64,000 nt of DNA from Antedon mediterranea (GCF_964355755.1 NC_092676.1:2152288-2216287); one strand, 5' to 3'; numbered from the stretch's first letter, positions 18,101 to 30,479 are shown. A program made the numbers and translations. Notes: a model not told the origin generated them from the sequence alone.

Positions 18101-19812
18101 AGACTTGAACAGAGGTCACCCAAAGACAATGATAGACTCGGTATTGGAATATGATTAGATATTGCAGGAAAAATATTTCTGACTCTCCTGCTGCATTCAG
18201 CCAATATGTTCTTGTCCAGCTTGTAAAATATTGTATAATTTTTTTTGTATTATATGTACAGTATATTATTTTGTAAACATAACATTCAATAAATAAAAAA
18301 AAACTACTACAACAGTACACAGGATAAATTCTTCAAATTTACTTACACTTCATAATTTTACTGTAAATATTACAGTGCAAAAGGAGTTAATAAAATATAT
18401 ATATACAGTATATCTTATTGAATTCCTGTATTGTTTTTTGTGTCAATTTGTCTACTAATTATCAATGTGTTGATTGTGGCAGTAATTACGACAGCTATAG
18501 TCTTCTAAGATCGCTCACATCCATTACAAAGTGTCATTTTAATAGTAAGAAACGTTTCAATAAATTGTGAATGTTGCCACACTGTACGATACGTTTTATG
18601 TTTCTCACTACTTGCTCTTATTGTTCAATCAATCAACCTAAAAAAAAAAAGAAATTTGTGTCAAAATATCTGCATAAAATGTTTATTTGCGGAATGTTAA
18701 TTTGAACCTATTGCATTTGATACAGAAAATATTTTTTAAATAATGCATCAGTAAAACATCCAAAACAATATTTAGATTTTCTTTTTTTTTAATTTTCACT
18801 GCCGAATAGATAGTTGAAATCTTTAAAAATTAAACCAATTCATCATGATTAAAACAAAAATACATCCCTTCTGGTGGTGGTCTACTGTAGCCCTAGCTAG
18901 CAGTGTACTGCCTAGCCCTACTACACTCTACTTCTAGAGACTAGACAGAAGTAGGCAGCAGTTAGGCTACTCGAGACTGTCAGTGCTAGTAGTAGTTAGT
19001 AGACTAGTAGTACAGTAGCAGCAAATTCGGGCCTAGGCCTAGCTAGGCCTCTCCTGTTAGCGAAACAAAAACTCACCTAAGTTACCAACTGTAATTCTAA
19101 CTTAGCATTCTGCTAGCTATAGTTTTCGTGTTTTCTTCAAGATTCGTCTCGCATCACTACTCGACTCTCTCGCACGCATGCATTGCTATCGTTGTTGGCT
19201 GTTGATTTGGAAAGCATCATCATCCACACGATGTATCCATACAATATGAATATTTATGAGCTAACTCAGGTCAAGGGTTAAATTAAACCGGAACACATTT
19301 GTCTTCCAGACAAATAGCTTCCGGTTGGTTAATTTTTGCATTAAATTGCGATTTTCCCGTGTAAAAAAATATTTTTTTCAATCCAAATTGAGGTCAAAGT
19401 GAATAACTTTTATGTGCAATTAAAATGGCCCATTCAACAAAAATATTGAAAAAAAAATTTTTTTCAGGGGGACAATACATCTTTAATATCGCGATTTTAA
19501 TTACTGCTAAGATATTAGTGTACATATACTATTGAACATACTGCAATTACTGTTGGATAATTATTTTTATTTACAATGTCATTACATATGGCTCTACTAT
19601 TGTATACCGAAGCCTCAACCATGTGTAAATTTCATTGTGTGGTTAAAATAGTGAAAAACTATTAATTGTTAACGAATGTTTTACTAGTACAGTAACTCAT
19701 AAATTGAAAACTACATTTCCAAAAACTTTGTAAATGATGATAAGGCCTAAAAAAAAAAATTGTTTGTTTGCTGTCAAGTTTTTTTTTTTTGGTAGGGGGG
19801 CGGGTGGAAAAA

Positions 19813-19852
<40 letters not shown>

Positions 19853-22800
19853 AATTTCTCTGTTAATTGCTCGCGAATTTGAGAGTAACAAAACACACTG
19901 AATAAAACAACGAGCTCAAACATCTATTCATAATTTGTTTCACACTTTAATTCTGTTTTGGGCGCGTTAGGCCCCGTGTCTAAACTAGCCTATAGGCTAG
20001 GCCTACTACACAGTAGGTCGTTGTTAGCAGGCCTAATTAAATATTTTTATTTTTAGAAGTTAGTGTACCGTATATTTCGATGTATATAAAGTCGCACCTG
20101 TGTATAATAAGACGCACCCGACCCCTAACTGAGAGTAAAATATCGGTATTTTGTATATCGTCGATGTATAAGACGGCCGCGCCCAGCCTCAACAAGAAGG
20201 GAAGTCCCCCATTCCGTCAGTTCTTTCTAACTTGTTATGAATGAGTTTCGCACCCGCAACATCGAGTGCATGACCGCACGTGTGAGTCGGGCAGCAAAGT
20301 GGTTGACCTCGCGAATTATTACCAAATCAAAATTTGAATTGCCGCCATCTTCGAATCGCGATAAAGCAAGTAGTGCGGAATTACAAAATGCAGCAAAAAA
20401 AAATGTCAATAACATTTAAATAGCATATTCATACAATTAAATTTATATTAATAAAATTTAACTAAGGATTTTACGAAAGATAGGCTACTTAAGAAATACT
20501 GCCGAGATCGGTTCCCCCACACGGCGTAGGGTACCGCAGTGCTAAGGGGCCTAGGTAGGAAAAAATCTGATTTTACCTGTTAAACATGCTTGAACCAAGG
20601 CCATTTTGATATATATTATCCAGATTATATATCAAAACAAACTGATAAAAGGATTTGTTGATTTGCTTCTGATGAGAAAAGTGCCGGATTCATTTCGCTG
20701 ACGGCGAATGAATACACGAATTTTCGCCATTTTCTAGCACTAGCCTTGGGTACCCAGACAGCTGATAACGATTATATTCGATTGTCCAGACGTCTCTGCT
20801 ACTGGTGCTCAATACTACAGTATGTATAACTATGGACCTATAGGTCCATGGTATTACTGTACATATAGTACTGTATGTTTAGTTTTTGCTTTCTTTATGG
20901 CAAAATAAATATTTAATTTTTATTATTGCTTATTTTGCTTTAACTTTATCCAAGAAGAAGTAAATATTATTATATATATGCATATTACAGTCAAGTTGCA
21001 ACTGCCACGAATCCACTCCACTTTGGTTACTAACTAAATAATTAATAGTATAACATCATAACTAACAAACAAATTAACAAGTTAATAAATTAACCACCAT
21101 TAAATAACTTTATTTACAAAAAAGTATTTTACATACAGTATAACATAACATGTAATATCTTATTTACATCGAAGTAAAATATGCCTATCAAACTATCTTA
21201 TGTCAATATTTGAGTTAAATCATCGCGATAATAAACATTTTTATTTTTAAAGACATCTGTTACGTACATCAATTTACAAATATCAAAATAGGATTGTTTT
21301 TGCAGCACAAGATGAATCACAAGTCGGATAGTTTATTCTTAGAAACCTGAAAGAAAAAAAAAACACCAATAATGAGCTATTCATAGTTAAATAATTTTAA
21401 TGTCAACTTTAGTCATCCTAAATTTTGTCGCCATGATCACTACTATACACAATACTGTATATATAAATATCATATGTACGACCATCCAAATTACCTCATC
21501 CTACCTACAGTCCTTCCTAGCCTAGGCTACATTATTGTCATATATTTACAAACCTCCAACAGCCACAACGTATTTTCTTTTCTTTGGCAAAGAATTTCCC
21601 GTAATATATTCCTAAATTAATTAAATAAAAAGGTCTAGGCCTTTCTTTAAATATCCGACGATATATATTATATCCATAATCCAGTGGATATAGATTCAAC
21701 ATTTTAAACATAATAATAATATGGCTTCACATTGATTATAATAAGTCGGCGATATGCCACTAAAAACTAGCCTGCGGCCCTCTCTATCCGCCTACAAATA
21801 GCATTGGGTTTCCGTCAAATGGGCTAGGCCTAGCCTAGGCCTAGATAATACTACAAGTTGGGTACATTTTTTTACAACCAAATAATCTACAATTATATTG
21901 CAATATTTACCAAACTAGCACCAAATCCAAAATAAAAAAGCTACTAATAACATATTTTGGTATATTAACTGGTTTAAAAACGGATTGCACATAGTGATTT
22001 TGAAGGATTGAAATTACTCAACCACACGGCCTGTACTAAACATACGAATCCAAGATGGAGTCTGCTTAGAATATATCCCCAGCTTTGAACGGATATTGAA
22101 TCCGTCCCACAAGCTGAACCAAGCTTAAACTTTCAGAAAAGATAGATTAATAACCTAATAACCAACCACTAAGTTTTTATAAAGGTTCCGTGCTGATGAG
22201 AAAAGTGCCGGATTCCCTACGAAACCAAACAAATAAATCATGTAGCCTACCTCAACGAACACCTCCATCTGCACTTTTTTCTTCAATAAGCTCTGTCGTC
22301 CTTTCCTGGGCTATTTATACCAAAATTTTGTGGCGGGAATAATCTTCCATATTAGGAGTAACAATTTCCAAATATAGAAAGATATAATTTAACCCGGATG
22401 GTGGAAATTGCAGCAGATTTGTAAGGGTATTCCCATGCAAAATGCTTGCCGCGAAGTGAAAAGCGAACCGGAAGTCACTATAACTTGGCGATGCTCAGTG
22501 ACCTGCGCAGTTAAAAAACAGCGTTTTAACGGTTAAATGAGCACTTTGCTGCTCGACTGCGAGAGGCGCACGTTTTCACGGACAATCGTATTCGATTAGT
22601 ATCTATGTATCCGGGTATGTATCCTAGAAGTGTGTACGCTAGGTCTATGCTATAATCAACTGGAGAATATACTAGTCGAACACTGTGTACACAATGTGGT
22701 TGCCAAAAGGAGGGCTCGCTCGCGCTGGGGGTACGACGGTCGTGCGTATAACTATAATACTATTCCAATCGTAAACGTTTTCAAATGAAATTTTATCGGA

Positions 22801-25676
22801 GCGCCTAAAAACAGCTCCATAATAAACAAATCTTTTCATCATATTTAGTACAAAATCACGCTAAAATGCCTTGAAAACTAGCAGGTTGCTGTTACGCTAG
22901 TACACTGTAGCTAGGCTAGGCCTACTCTTTAGACTTTAGTAATACTAATAGGCCTAGGCCTTACCTTAAAAAGCCCAGGCCTAGCCAACGAGGTGGCGAT
23001 ATCTGTGTGTTGAGGCATTTATGTTCGGTGTATAAGACGCACCCTTAATTTAGAGGTTAAATTTGCGTGTCAAAAGTGCGATTATACACCGAAATATACG
23101 CTACGTTATTATTTTTATTGTTTCATTCTCGCACACTCGATTTTTACACCTTTTCGGCCAAAAAAAATCATTAAAAAAACTTTTTTTTTTAAAGCGCCCT
23201 CAACGTAAAAAAAAAACTTTTTCTTATTTCCGCCCCAAATTTTTGGCGAAATTAGGGGCGGCGGATGACAGCAAACAAACTATTTTTTTTTTTTGGCCTA
23301 ATTAATACATACTATTAATACTATAATTTATAACCCTTTATTGACAATATGCATAGAAAATGTAATTGGAAGTATTATTTTCCCATACATTTATAATGAA
23401 ACTTGTATGCATGACAAAAGAGGACTGGATAAAAAATTACCCGCATGAGAAGCTCCAATTAAAATTTGTAAAGATTTAATTAATTAGCGGAAGTATTGTA
23501 CTTCATGTCATGTTTTATTAGTTCTTATTATTGGTTTCATTAAATTGCAATAAGTCCACTTCCCGGGGGAGCTACTCCTATCATAGCGTGCCAATACCAC
23601 ACTCCCCAGGGGAGTGTTGCTATCATTCTCACTAATTGACTATCTTCCCAGGTACCCATTTACCTACTCAACTCATAAGTTCACAGATATTATTTTGATT
23701 TGCCAAAGGTCGCAAGTGTTTGAAATTGAAACTGTTGACCTCCTCTTGAGCTTTTGATGTTTTTCTGTTGTTACATTTGACTACACTCAGTGGTGTAACG
23801 GCTATGAGTGCTCACTGGCTAAACCTAGGGGCCTCAAATTCACTCAGTGGTATAACGGCTATGAGCGCTCACTGGCTAAACCCAGGAGCCTCAAATTCAC
23901 TCAGTGCCGTAACGGCTATGAGCGCTCACTGGCTAAACCCAGGAGCCTCGAATTCACTCAGTGGTGGAACGGCTATGAGCACCCAGGGGCCCATAGTATG
24001 AGCAGTTCCAATGTGCTTTTAGGTGTACAAAATCAGGGGCCTTTTGTCCCCTGCGTTACGCAACTGACTATATATTCTTCAATTTATTATTAATTAACTC
24101 ATTAGTGAGTGGTTACTTTTTTGATGATTTTACCAGTGAAATGAATGTCTCAACGGTCAAAAAAGTTCAATAATATTGTTGTTTATTATTAAAATTTAAA
24201 ATCATTATAACAGAAAATTATTGTTTTATTACTTGATGATATGACTACTATTAGTACTGTTGTACGTTGTTATTATTATATTTCTTAAAATTATTCATAA
24301 AAATATAAATCATACTAAAATACAAAGAACTTAGGAGGTCAAAGTTTATAAGTTTGATAATTACAGTATATATGAAGTTTATCTTGAGCTAATTATACCA
24401 CATATAAATCTGCAATAATAACAGATTTAAACAATTAACCTTTTTCTGACAAAAAATGAGAGATTACACAAAAGGATGAAGAGTATGTGATACGTAAAGG
24501 TAAAATATATTTTTTTTATATTTAATGAGAAATTGCTGATTTTAAGATAATCTATTCAAACATTTATTTTATCCTACAACAGGAACGGGAGAAGATTACA
24601 TTTCAGGACACAAAAACAAATTAAAAGTACAAGATACTAAACATAAAAAAAAGACACCAGAAATAAATCACATTAAATATAAAGGGGGGAGGGGGAGAAA
24701 CAGAAAAGAGGTTCAACGTCAAGAATACCTGTTTGTCATCTGGTGTCCATGTTCCACAGGTCAATCTACCATCTAATTGTAACATAGATGACCAGTACCG
24801 TTGACCAGCCACTGAGCCTACCAATACAAATCCATCTTTATAACAAATCAACGCCGTTCTTCCATCATGGCTCCATGCAAAGTCACTCACCTAAAAATAA
24901 CGTATTTACATAGGAACTTAAGCTTTGAATTGGCTACCAAATATATGAAGCTCTGTCTACACTATCAAACTAGTGATATAACTTCATCATGTCCATATAT
25001 GGGCACATCACATTTAGTTTGATAGTGTAGACAGAGCTTTAGGAATAGTAATCAAGCTATATTTTACCTGACATGCACGATCATTGACCAGTTCTATTGA
25101 CCATCGTCCTTCATATTTAATCCAAACAAAAATGATTCCATCAACATCGCATGTTGCTAATTTTTGGAAAGGTTCATTCCAACGTACTAATACTACCTGA
25201 AAAACGAAATGTACAAACATGATTGCGAGTTTTCAATAACTGTGAATAATGGGAAATGGTGTTTTTTTATTGGAATTTCAATAACTACCATCTAAAGCTC
25301 TGTCTACACTATCAAACTAGCTTGATGTGCCCAAATATGTCTATGGACACATCAAATTTTGTCACATAAAGTTTGACAGTGTAGACAAGGCCTTAAATTA
25401 TAATAAAATAGCATTGGACAGTACCTCACTATTGTGACCTCTTAAATTAAAATTTGTTCTAGTTGGAGAGTTGGTAGTTTTCTTGCAGTGACTTGTGGTA
25501 AATGTTGTGCCGATAATTCCTTTTGCGTTTCCACTTGCCAGCCAGCCTTCCGACACGCATCGTTTCCGTACATGCGTCTTATCTTTTTCGCTGGCAGGAA
25601 CCGCACCCTTCCACGATAATGATCGAATACAGCAGTCACTTCTTGATGCAGGGTTTTGTTCCAATACAGCATACAT
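12175..25676 (-). CDS. TULP4: TULP4-like protein: WD40 repeats, SOCS box, Tubby C-terminus
   Basis: Tubby-like protein 4 is thought to act as a substrate receptor for a Cullin-RING ligase through its SOCS box. Twelve coding exons: 25676-25425, 25196-25068, 24890-24729, 16819-16633, 16482-16354, 16028-15895, 15719-15495, 15374-15134, 14825-14680, 14283-14052, 13558-12588 and 12291-12175. They total 2925 nt, 974 aa plus stop, in frame throughout. WD40 part: [57 protein letters not shown] and [23 protein letters not shown]-box region: [30 protein letters not shown]. Tubby halves: [33 protein letters not shown] and [13 protein letters not shown], then [20 protein letters not shown] and the final exon [17 protein letters not shown] to ANITQRLK. 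It is shorter than vertebrate TULP4 because the proline-rich insert is reduced. The intron between exons 4 and 3 is about 7.9 kb of nested repeats. A 5' UTR acceptor lies at about 25737. Confidence 0.95.
14491..14757. repeat. 92-bp tandem triplication covering a TULP4 exon end and splice donor
   Basis: Three copies with a 92-bp period (starts 14491, 14583 and 14675, each beginning ctaacctg). The right-most copy is the true 3' end of the TULP4 exon at 14825-14680 with donor gttagt. The other two repeat the exon tail and donor inside the following intron. As 92 is not a multiple of three, reading through would shift frame and hit a stop soon after the first donor. Confidence 0.95.
16921..17039. 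mobile_element. Short palindromic MITE between TTAA sites
   Basis: TTAAGGATATCGCTGCACGT at the left is mirrored by CGTGCGGCGATATCCTTAA at the right. The interior is also self-complementary (acagccgtcgctg with cggcgacggctgt). About 119 bp including both TTAA sites. The right TTAA (17036-17039) is shared with the next element. It lies in the giant TULP4 intron. Confidence 0.85.
17040..19482. mobile_element. 2.4-kb TTAA-flanked element, AGATGTATTGTCC family
   Basis: Left end AGATGTATTGTCCCCC, right end GGGGGACAATACATCT, flanked by TTAA at 17036-17039 and 19483-19486. The subterminal parts on both sides share the phrase agttattcactt / aagtgaataact. The interior has only short open frames and no recognisable transposase, so it is probably non-autonomous. 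It sits in the TULP4 intron. Confidence 0.85.
19742..23305. mobile_element. ~3.6-kb nested inverted-repeat element in the TULP4 intron
   Basis: The outer ends carry ttgtttgtttgctgtca (about 19760) and its inverse tgacagcaaacaaac (about 23266), each beside long A/T tracts and GGCCTA. A second, inner inverted pair is present: ccgtatatttcgatgtatat...gtcgcacc at about 20067 and ggtgtataagacgcaccc to caccgaaatatacg at about 23028-23102. No transposase frame is visible. The nesting order is not resolved, and the interior (20500-22950) is unclassified. Confidence 0.65.
23540..23760. repeat. Probable dispersed-repeat fragment
   Basis: GC-richer phrases such as cactccccaggggagtgttg (palindromic) and cccaggtacccatttacc look like part of a dispersed repeat common in marine invertebrates. 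Family assignment is not possible by eye. Confidence 0.35.
23784..23990 (+). repeat. 57-bp tandem repeat, about 3.6 copies
   Basis: Copies start at 23784, 23841, 23898 and 23955, each beginning cactcagtg and containing aacggctatgag. The unit is 57 bp (19 codons), so it stays open across the array. The phrase gtaacggctatgagcgctc resembles a Pol III A box, suggesting amplification of a SINE fragment. No protein gene is claimed. Confidence 0.9.
24000..24728. other. Left remainder of the giant TULP4 intron
   Basis: AT-rich DNA without a recognisable element or gene. It ends at the donor of the TULP4 exon at 24729. Confidence 0.5.
24948..25040. mobile_element. Small MITE, CTGTCTACACTATCAAACT family (copy B)
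   Basis: About 93 bp with near-perfect inverted ends (aagctctgtctacactatca / tgatagtgtagacagagctt). It lies in the TULP4 intron between exons 3 and 2. Confidence 0.9.
25295..25394. mobile_element. Small MITE, CTGTCTACACTATCAAACT family (copy C)
   Basis: About 100 bp with inverted ends (aagctctgtctacactatca / gacagtgtagacaaggcctt). It lies in the next TULP4 intron, only about 255 bp from copy B. Confidence 0.9.
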
Positions 25677-27150
25677 GGTAAACAGGAATGATTTTAGGAA
25701 CCGCTTTATTCGCGTTTATTTAATTGATTTCTGTCCTGCAAATATAAAAAAATGTTTGTTTAAAACAGTTTGGAATTATCTTGAAAAAATAACAATAGGA
25801 TATTATTATTACTAATACTAATTTAGGCCTTCTACACAGTACTAATTTAGGCCGAGCCTATGCCTAGTACAGTAGTATAATTTGAATGAAAAAATGATGG
25901 CAAGCTAAAACAATATAAAAAACTTCACATTTTAATACTAATAATAGAGTAATACTAATACTAATAGAGAGGTCGATCTTTCTATCGGATACGCTCTGTT
26001 CTGGTATGGCATGGGCTCAACTAGCTAAAGCTACAAGTACATATTTATCTCTGCAGCCTAGGAACCTACGCTACAGCCTAAAGGTAACACTATAGGGGAC
26101 CTAGGCCTAGCTATAGAGGCCTAATAATTAAACAAGAGAGGAGATTATTGGAACCTGCTCTCTGTCTTGGCCAGCCTACATTTTTCATTAAAATAACACA
26201 AAATATAGTACTAACGTATTGGTTTGTCCTGTAGTTCAGTGTGATTCATAAACAAAAGGAGATAAACTACCATACAATCATACTTTATTATCATTCTCTC
26301 TAGCCTGGAGGTGTCGAATCCCATTCATTGCGATGTCCTTTTAAGTGTTCTTTCCACCGTCGAAAACAAAGAATCGTCCTCGTCGTCGGCCTTGGTCTGT
26401 GGCTCTCTCAGCTCTGCTCTCTCTGATCTCGCGACGTACGACGACGATCGACGGTGATGAAATGAGAGAAATATAAAACGCAGGGCGCCCTCTCTAAATA
26501 TCTACGCAATTTACTTCAAAACGAAAAAGATCTTTGCTTCAAAATAATTTTTGGTCAAAGTGAATATAAAAATGATTAATAAACTTATACAGTATATATT
26601 TTTGCATAATTTTTCAGGGGAACACTATAAATAAACATAAAAGAACAACATAATCCTAATTCTACAGTAAGCCAGTCAAAAAATATTTCTATTTATTTGT
26701 AAATAATTTATTTCTCAGTAAAAACTAAAAGTAAGAAAATAAAAGGTTACAGTAAATAAAATTCAATAAATAAAAAAATAATAATATTATTTTATAGCAA
26801 CAATTATAATAATAAAAAAAAAAATAAGAGTAGTAAAACGAGTAACGTGAGACCAACAAAAAATGTATAACTATAATACATCTAAATCAGCTAAAAGGGT
26901 GTCACTGTCTACTTTTTTGAAAGGGTTGTCTTTTATTTCCACCACGTAAATAAAACAACAACTTCCTAAAAACCAGAAACTTTCCAACATCAACTGAATG
27001 TATCATAGTTGTGGAAATTTTCAGATGATCGAATCATGGAACTTTCCATGATCGAATAGAAGAATGACTAAATTGAGGGCAGCAGACTATTTAATACACT
27101 GTATATAATTATACTGTCATTCTTGGTACCGGATACTGTGTACAATAAGG
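25677..27150. promoter_or_regulatory. Divergent intergenic region between TULP4 and the TRIM cluster
   Basis: The strand switches here. A CpG-rich block at about 26320-26490 (cgtcctcgtcgtcgg, cgcgacgtacgacgacgatc) with a TATA-like string on the minus strand (ttttatat, about 26470-26478) is the probable TULP4 promoter and first untranslated exon. The plus-strand side at 27090-27150 (ctgtatataattatactg) is the probable start region of the first TRIM transcript. Positions are inferred from composition and splice sites only. Confidence 0.4.
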
Positions 27151-27820
27151 AAGTGAATCCAACTGTACAATACGAACAAGTAATTGTAGAAAGAACAAGG
27201 TAAGAAGACTGTTTAACTTCCCTTACACATTTTTAATTTTTATTCAATGTAATTGTACCAGGAAAGGTACAATTAAAATGTTTATACCTACCTGATTGTT
27301 CCATATTATTATTTTATGGCCTTTGGTGTATAAAAATAATTATATAAAAGGCATATAGGATATAATAATATATAGGCCTACGTTAGGTACTGTTATTTAT
27401 ATAGGGCATTTTTTGATTGTAACAAAAACAAATGGCAATACAAAAATTGTGTGAACATTCTCTCATACTGTAGATATGAGAAGCAATTTAAAAAAGGTTA
27501 TTTATAACCATTCATGGTCACTTTCCAACCCTTATGTAAAATCTTGTTCACTCGACTCCCAACAGGGCGGGGCTGATTTTTTACCTTACTTGGAAAAGCT
27601 TTTCTTTTCTTTGAAAGCTCACTTCTGTTGAATGATCAAATAAAACGAGAACAAATTTTACAAATAAGATTTTCAGAAATATTATCAGTAGATAAATATA
27701 AATGGAATTTAGCATGTCATATTTTATTTCATTTTATTTTATTTCATCTTCATATCCAACAGCGACCAAAGTCGCCCATTTAAAACAGTATATTTATGAT
27801 TGTTCACAGGTTAATCCAAG

Positions 27821-29938
27821 ATGGCTGCCAGTAAGGTGAATAAGTTCCTAGAAGACATCAACGAACATCTTGAATGTAGCATATGCACTGATCAACTTAA
27901 GGATCCAAAAACTTTGAACTGTCTACACACCTTCTGTATGACATGTCTAGAAAAATGGGTGACAACTAAAGGGACACTAACTTGCCCCACATGCTGCAAA
28001 ACATATCCAATTCCAGAGGGCGGGCTTCACAAGCTTGCACCGAATACATTTCTAAACAACATACTTGAAACTGTTGAACACTTTTTGGAAAAGGATGAAA
28101 AGACTTGTGTTTGTGGATTGGGTGAAAAAGTGGAAAGTTACTGTCAGGATTGTAAGGAGTACATATGTTCCATTTGTTGCGCCAGTCATAAAGGAATTCC
28201 AGCCTTGAGAAGTCACAAGCTATATTCCATGAATGATATGAAAGAAATGAGTCAAATTGAGATTACCTCATTGCATCCTTCACAGTGTCTGCTTCATGGT
28301 GAACCTTTGGAATATTACTGTCAGGATTGTGAAGACCCAATCTGTATGAATTGTACAATCATGGGCCACAGAGATTGTGTAGGAAGGCAAAAGCCAATAG
28401 CAATTTCAGAGGCATTCAAAACATTAAAGGAAACTTCAGCAGAATTAGAAAAGGATGTCTATACTTATACAACAGAATTAGAAAACAGCTTAAAAGAGGT
28501 TCATGAGGTTGATACAGAACTGGAAAAAAATAAAGCAAAATCTTTGCAAGATATTGAAAAGTATGTACAAGAAACCATCAAGACAATAAAAAAGAATGGA
28601 GAGGCAATGGAAAAGCAAGTGAAAACAATTTATGAAATGAAAAAGACAGAGATTGATGAACAAAGAAGTGAATTAAGACAAACAGTAACTGATGTGAAGA
28701 CGAAACTGAATTTACTTCATAAATTATTGAAAGGCAATGAAGTATCAGCAATGAAATTAGGTAAAACGGTAGTTAAAGGACTGGCAGACAGGGTTAATGA
28801 TTTACCAAAAACAGACAAAATTGATGATGGACAAACTGACTTTTGTCAAATCAAACAGCAATTTGTTCAACTACAAGAGTTCAACCCTGACAATTTAAAA
28901 AAAGTGACAGCTAACTGTCTAACATTAACAGGAAATAAGTCTGTGATAGAAAATGAAACCATTGTAATAAAAGTAAGAAAACAAACGGAATGTGAAGTAG
29001 ATGCAAGTCAACTGAATGCAACATGGATAACACAGCATGCACAGGAAGAAGTAAAGTTTGAAGAAGAAAATGGAGAATATGTCTTGACAAAAAAAATTAC
29101 AAGCATAGGAGTTTGTAGATTAGATGTGACAGTTGATGGTAAATACATCAGAAATTCACCAATGAAAATCACAGTAGAAAAAGAACTAATCAATTCTATC
29201 AACCTAGGCTTGGTTGGTCAAGATGTACTCAGGTATAAAGATGATTGCTTGCTGGTTTCATGTTGCACAAATGTAATACTTAAGTGTAAGACATCAGGAG
29301 AATACATTGGTAAAATTGAACTACCAAAAGGTACACAAGTTTACAGAATGTTCAAAATGAAGAATGGTGACATAGCATTCAGTGACAATGTCAGGAAGTG
29401 CATTACAATATGCACAATGGATGGTGAGGTGGTTAGAACATTTGGTCAAGGAGTATTGAAATTTCTAAGAGATATCTATGTAGATGAAGTGTCAGATGTT
29501 GTCTATGTAGCAGATTCTGATAATGGTACAGTGGTATTGGACCTTGGTAGTGGACAGGTCATCAATAGATGGACACAACCTAATACTTATGTCCGAGATG
29601 TTACTATGACGAACCAACGACAGATTCTCATATTGGACTCGCGTCATGGATTACTACTAGCTGGTAATAATGGAAGACTAATCAAAGTTCTTGTTGAAAT
29701 ATCGGATAATGTTGTGTTTGGAAAACTGACAAACCCCAGTGCAGTAGTAGTTGATAAACATGATAACATCATCGTATCAAGTCGGTATAATGTGCAACTT
29801 TTTGACAAAGATGGTAAATTCATAAAAGTGATAGGTGAAATAAAGGGTTCATTAGAAATATGCATCATTTCACATCAGCCGCGAAAGATTGCTGTAACTA
29901 ATCAGTATGACAAAACATTGCAAATATTTAATTACTAA
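27821..29938 (+). CDS. TRIM E3 ubiquitin ligase, RING-Bbox-Bbox-CC-filamin-NHL (copy A1)
   Basis: A 705-aa protein from one coding exon. The C3HC4 RING uses C19, C22, C34, H36, C39, C42, C55 and C58. B-box1 spans about C96-H132. B-box2 spans about C156-C186 (C156, H159, C167, C170, C175, C178, H183). A coiled coil follows at about 195-330, with KTIKKNGEAMEKQVKTIYE. A filamin-type Ig domain (about 370-460) ends CRLDVTVDGKYIRNSPMKIT. NHL-type beta-propeller repeats (about 465-705) contain IYVDEVSDVVYVADSDNG and AVVVDKHDNIIVSS. This is the TRIM2/3/71-type architecture; such proteins ubiquitinate targets chosen by the NHL propeller. The ATG lies in ccaagATGG, 11 nt after a splice acceptor (27808-27809); a donor at 27200 marks a probable untranslated first exon, a layout shared by the paralogues. 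It is intact. Confidence 0.93.
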   Translation: MAASKVNKFLEDINEHLECSICTDQLKDPKTLNCLHTFCMTCLEKWVTTKGTLTCPTCCKTYPIPEGGLHKLAPNTFLNNILETVEHFLEKDEKTCVCGLGEKVESYCQDCKEYICSICCASHKGIPALRSHKLYSMNDMKEMSQIEITSLHPSQCLLHGEPLEYYCQDCEDPICMNCTIMGHRDCVGRQKPIAISEAFKTLKETSAELEKDVYTYTTELENSLKEVHEVDTELEKNKAKSLQDIEKYVQETIKTIKKNGEAMEKQVKTIYEMKKTEIDEQRSELRQTVTDVKTKLNLLHKLLKGNEVSAMKLGKTVVKGLADRVNDLPKTDKIDDGQTDFCQIKQQFVQLQEFNPDNLKKVTANCLTLTGNKSVIENETIVIKVRKQTECEVDASQLNATWITQHAQEEVKFEEENGEYVLTKKITSIGVCRLDVTVDGKYIRNSPMKITVEKELINSINLGLVGQDVLRYKDDCLLVSCCTNVILKCKTSGEYIGKIELPKGTQVYRMFKMKNGDIAFSDNVRKCITICTMDGEVVRTFGQGVLKFLRDIYVDEVSDVVYVADSDNGTVVLDLGSGQVINRWTQPNTYVRDVTMTNQRQILILDSRHGLLLAGNNGRLIKVLVEISDNVVFGKLTNPSAVVVDKHDNIIVSSRYNVQLFDKDGKFIKVIGEIKGSLEICIISHQPRKIAVTNQYDKTLQIFNY

Positions 29939-30470
29939 AACATAGGAATATGTTTTCCTTAAAGTGTCTTTTAGAAATAAACTTTGTTCTTCTGAAGAAG
30001 TCGGAGTGCTAGCAGATTAAATACAGTATGTTATTATCCAGTTTTGAGATTCAAAGTTTAAATGGTTGAATTGTTATATTACCTACACAGATGAACTTCT
30101 TTACTAATATATTAAAAACGCACTTAAAATCAATCTTAAAATTATTGCTCCAGAAACAACAATTTGGACGGACAGATGGGCTGCCTACAATCACATCCAA
30201 AATCAAGGATTTGACCATGGTACTGTAAATCACTAAAGACATTTTGTAGATCCAGCGACAGACGTCTGTACAAATTGAGTTGATGTGGTCAAGAGTCATG
30301 GCTGAAATAAAGGTGCAACAAGGGCCAACTAATCCAGAATTGATCCCCGAGTACCTGGCAGAATATGTGATTGGGAGATTTGCTGTCTCGGCATTTTACA
30401 ATCTGTGGCACAGATATATATGCTGTTAATTAACGACAAGGCAGTCTTACATTTTTCCGCTTTCTATACA
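29939..30470. other. 3' flank of copy A1, duplicated at 41487-41876
   Basis: Noncoding sequence from tccttaaagtgtcttttaga onward to about 30345 is nearly identical to about 41487-41876, downstream of the broken TRIM copy. It contains an aataaac near 29974, a plausible polyadenylation region. Confidence 0.7.
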
Positions 30471-30479
30471 ATTGATAAG

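Noticed and set aside
17745-18320. Possible transposase in the 2.4-kb TTAA element
   Set aside because: Only two short unrelated open frames on opposite strands, without DDE-like or zinc-finger features.
20665-22225. Twice-occurring ctgatgagaaaagtgccgga (about 20671 and 22194), with a hammerhead-ribozyme-like CTGATGA core
   Set aside because: Only the second copy has a GAAA at about the right distance, no stem II or stem III pairing could be drawn, and no cleavage triplet is placed correctly. Kept only as a short direct repeat inside an unclassified element.
23768-24001. 77-codon open frame over the 57-bp repeat
   Set aside because: The unit length is a multiple of three, so openness is trivial; no splice or start context supports a gene.
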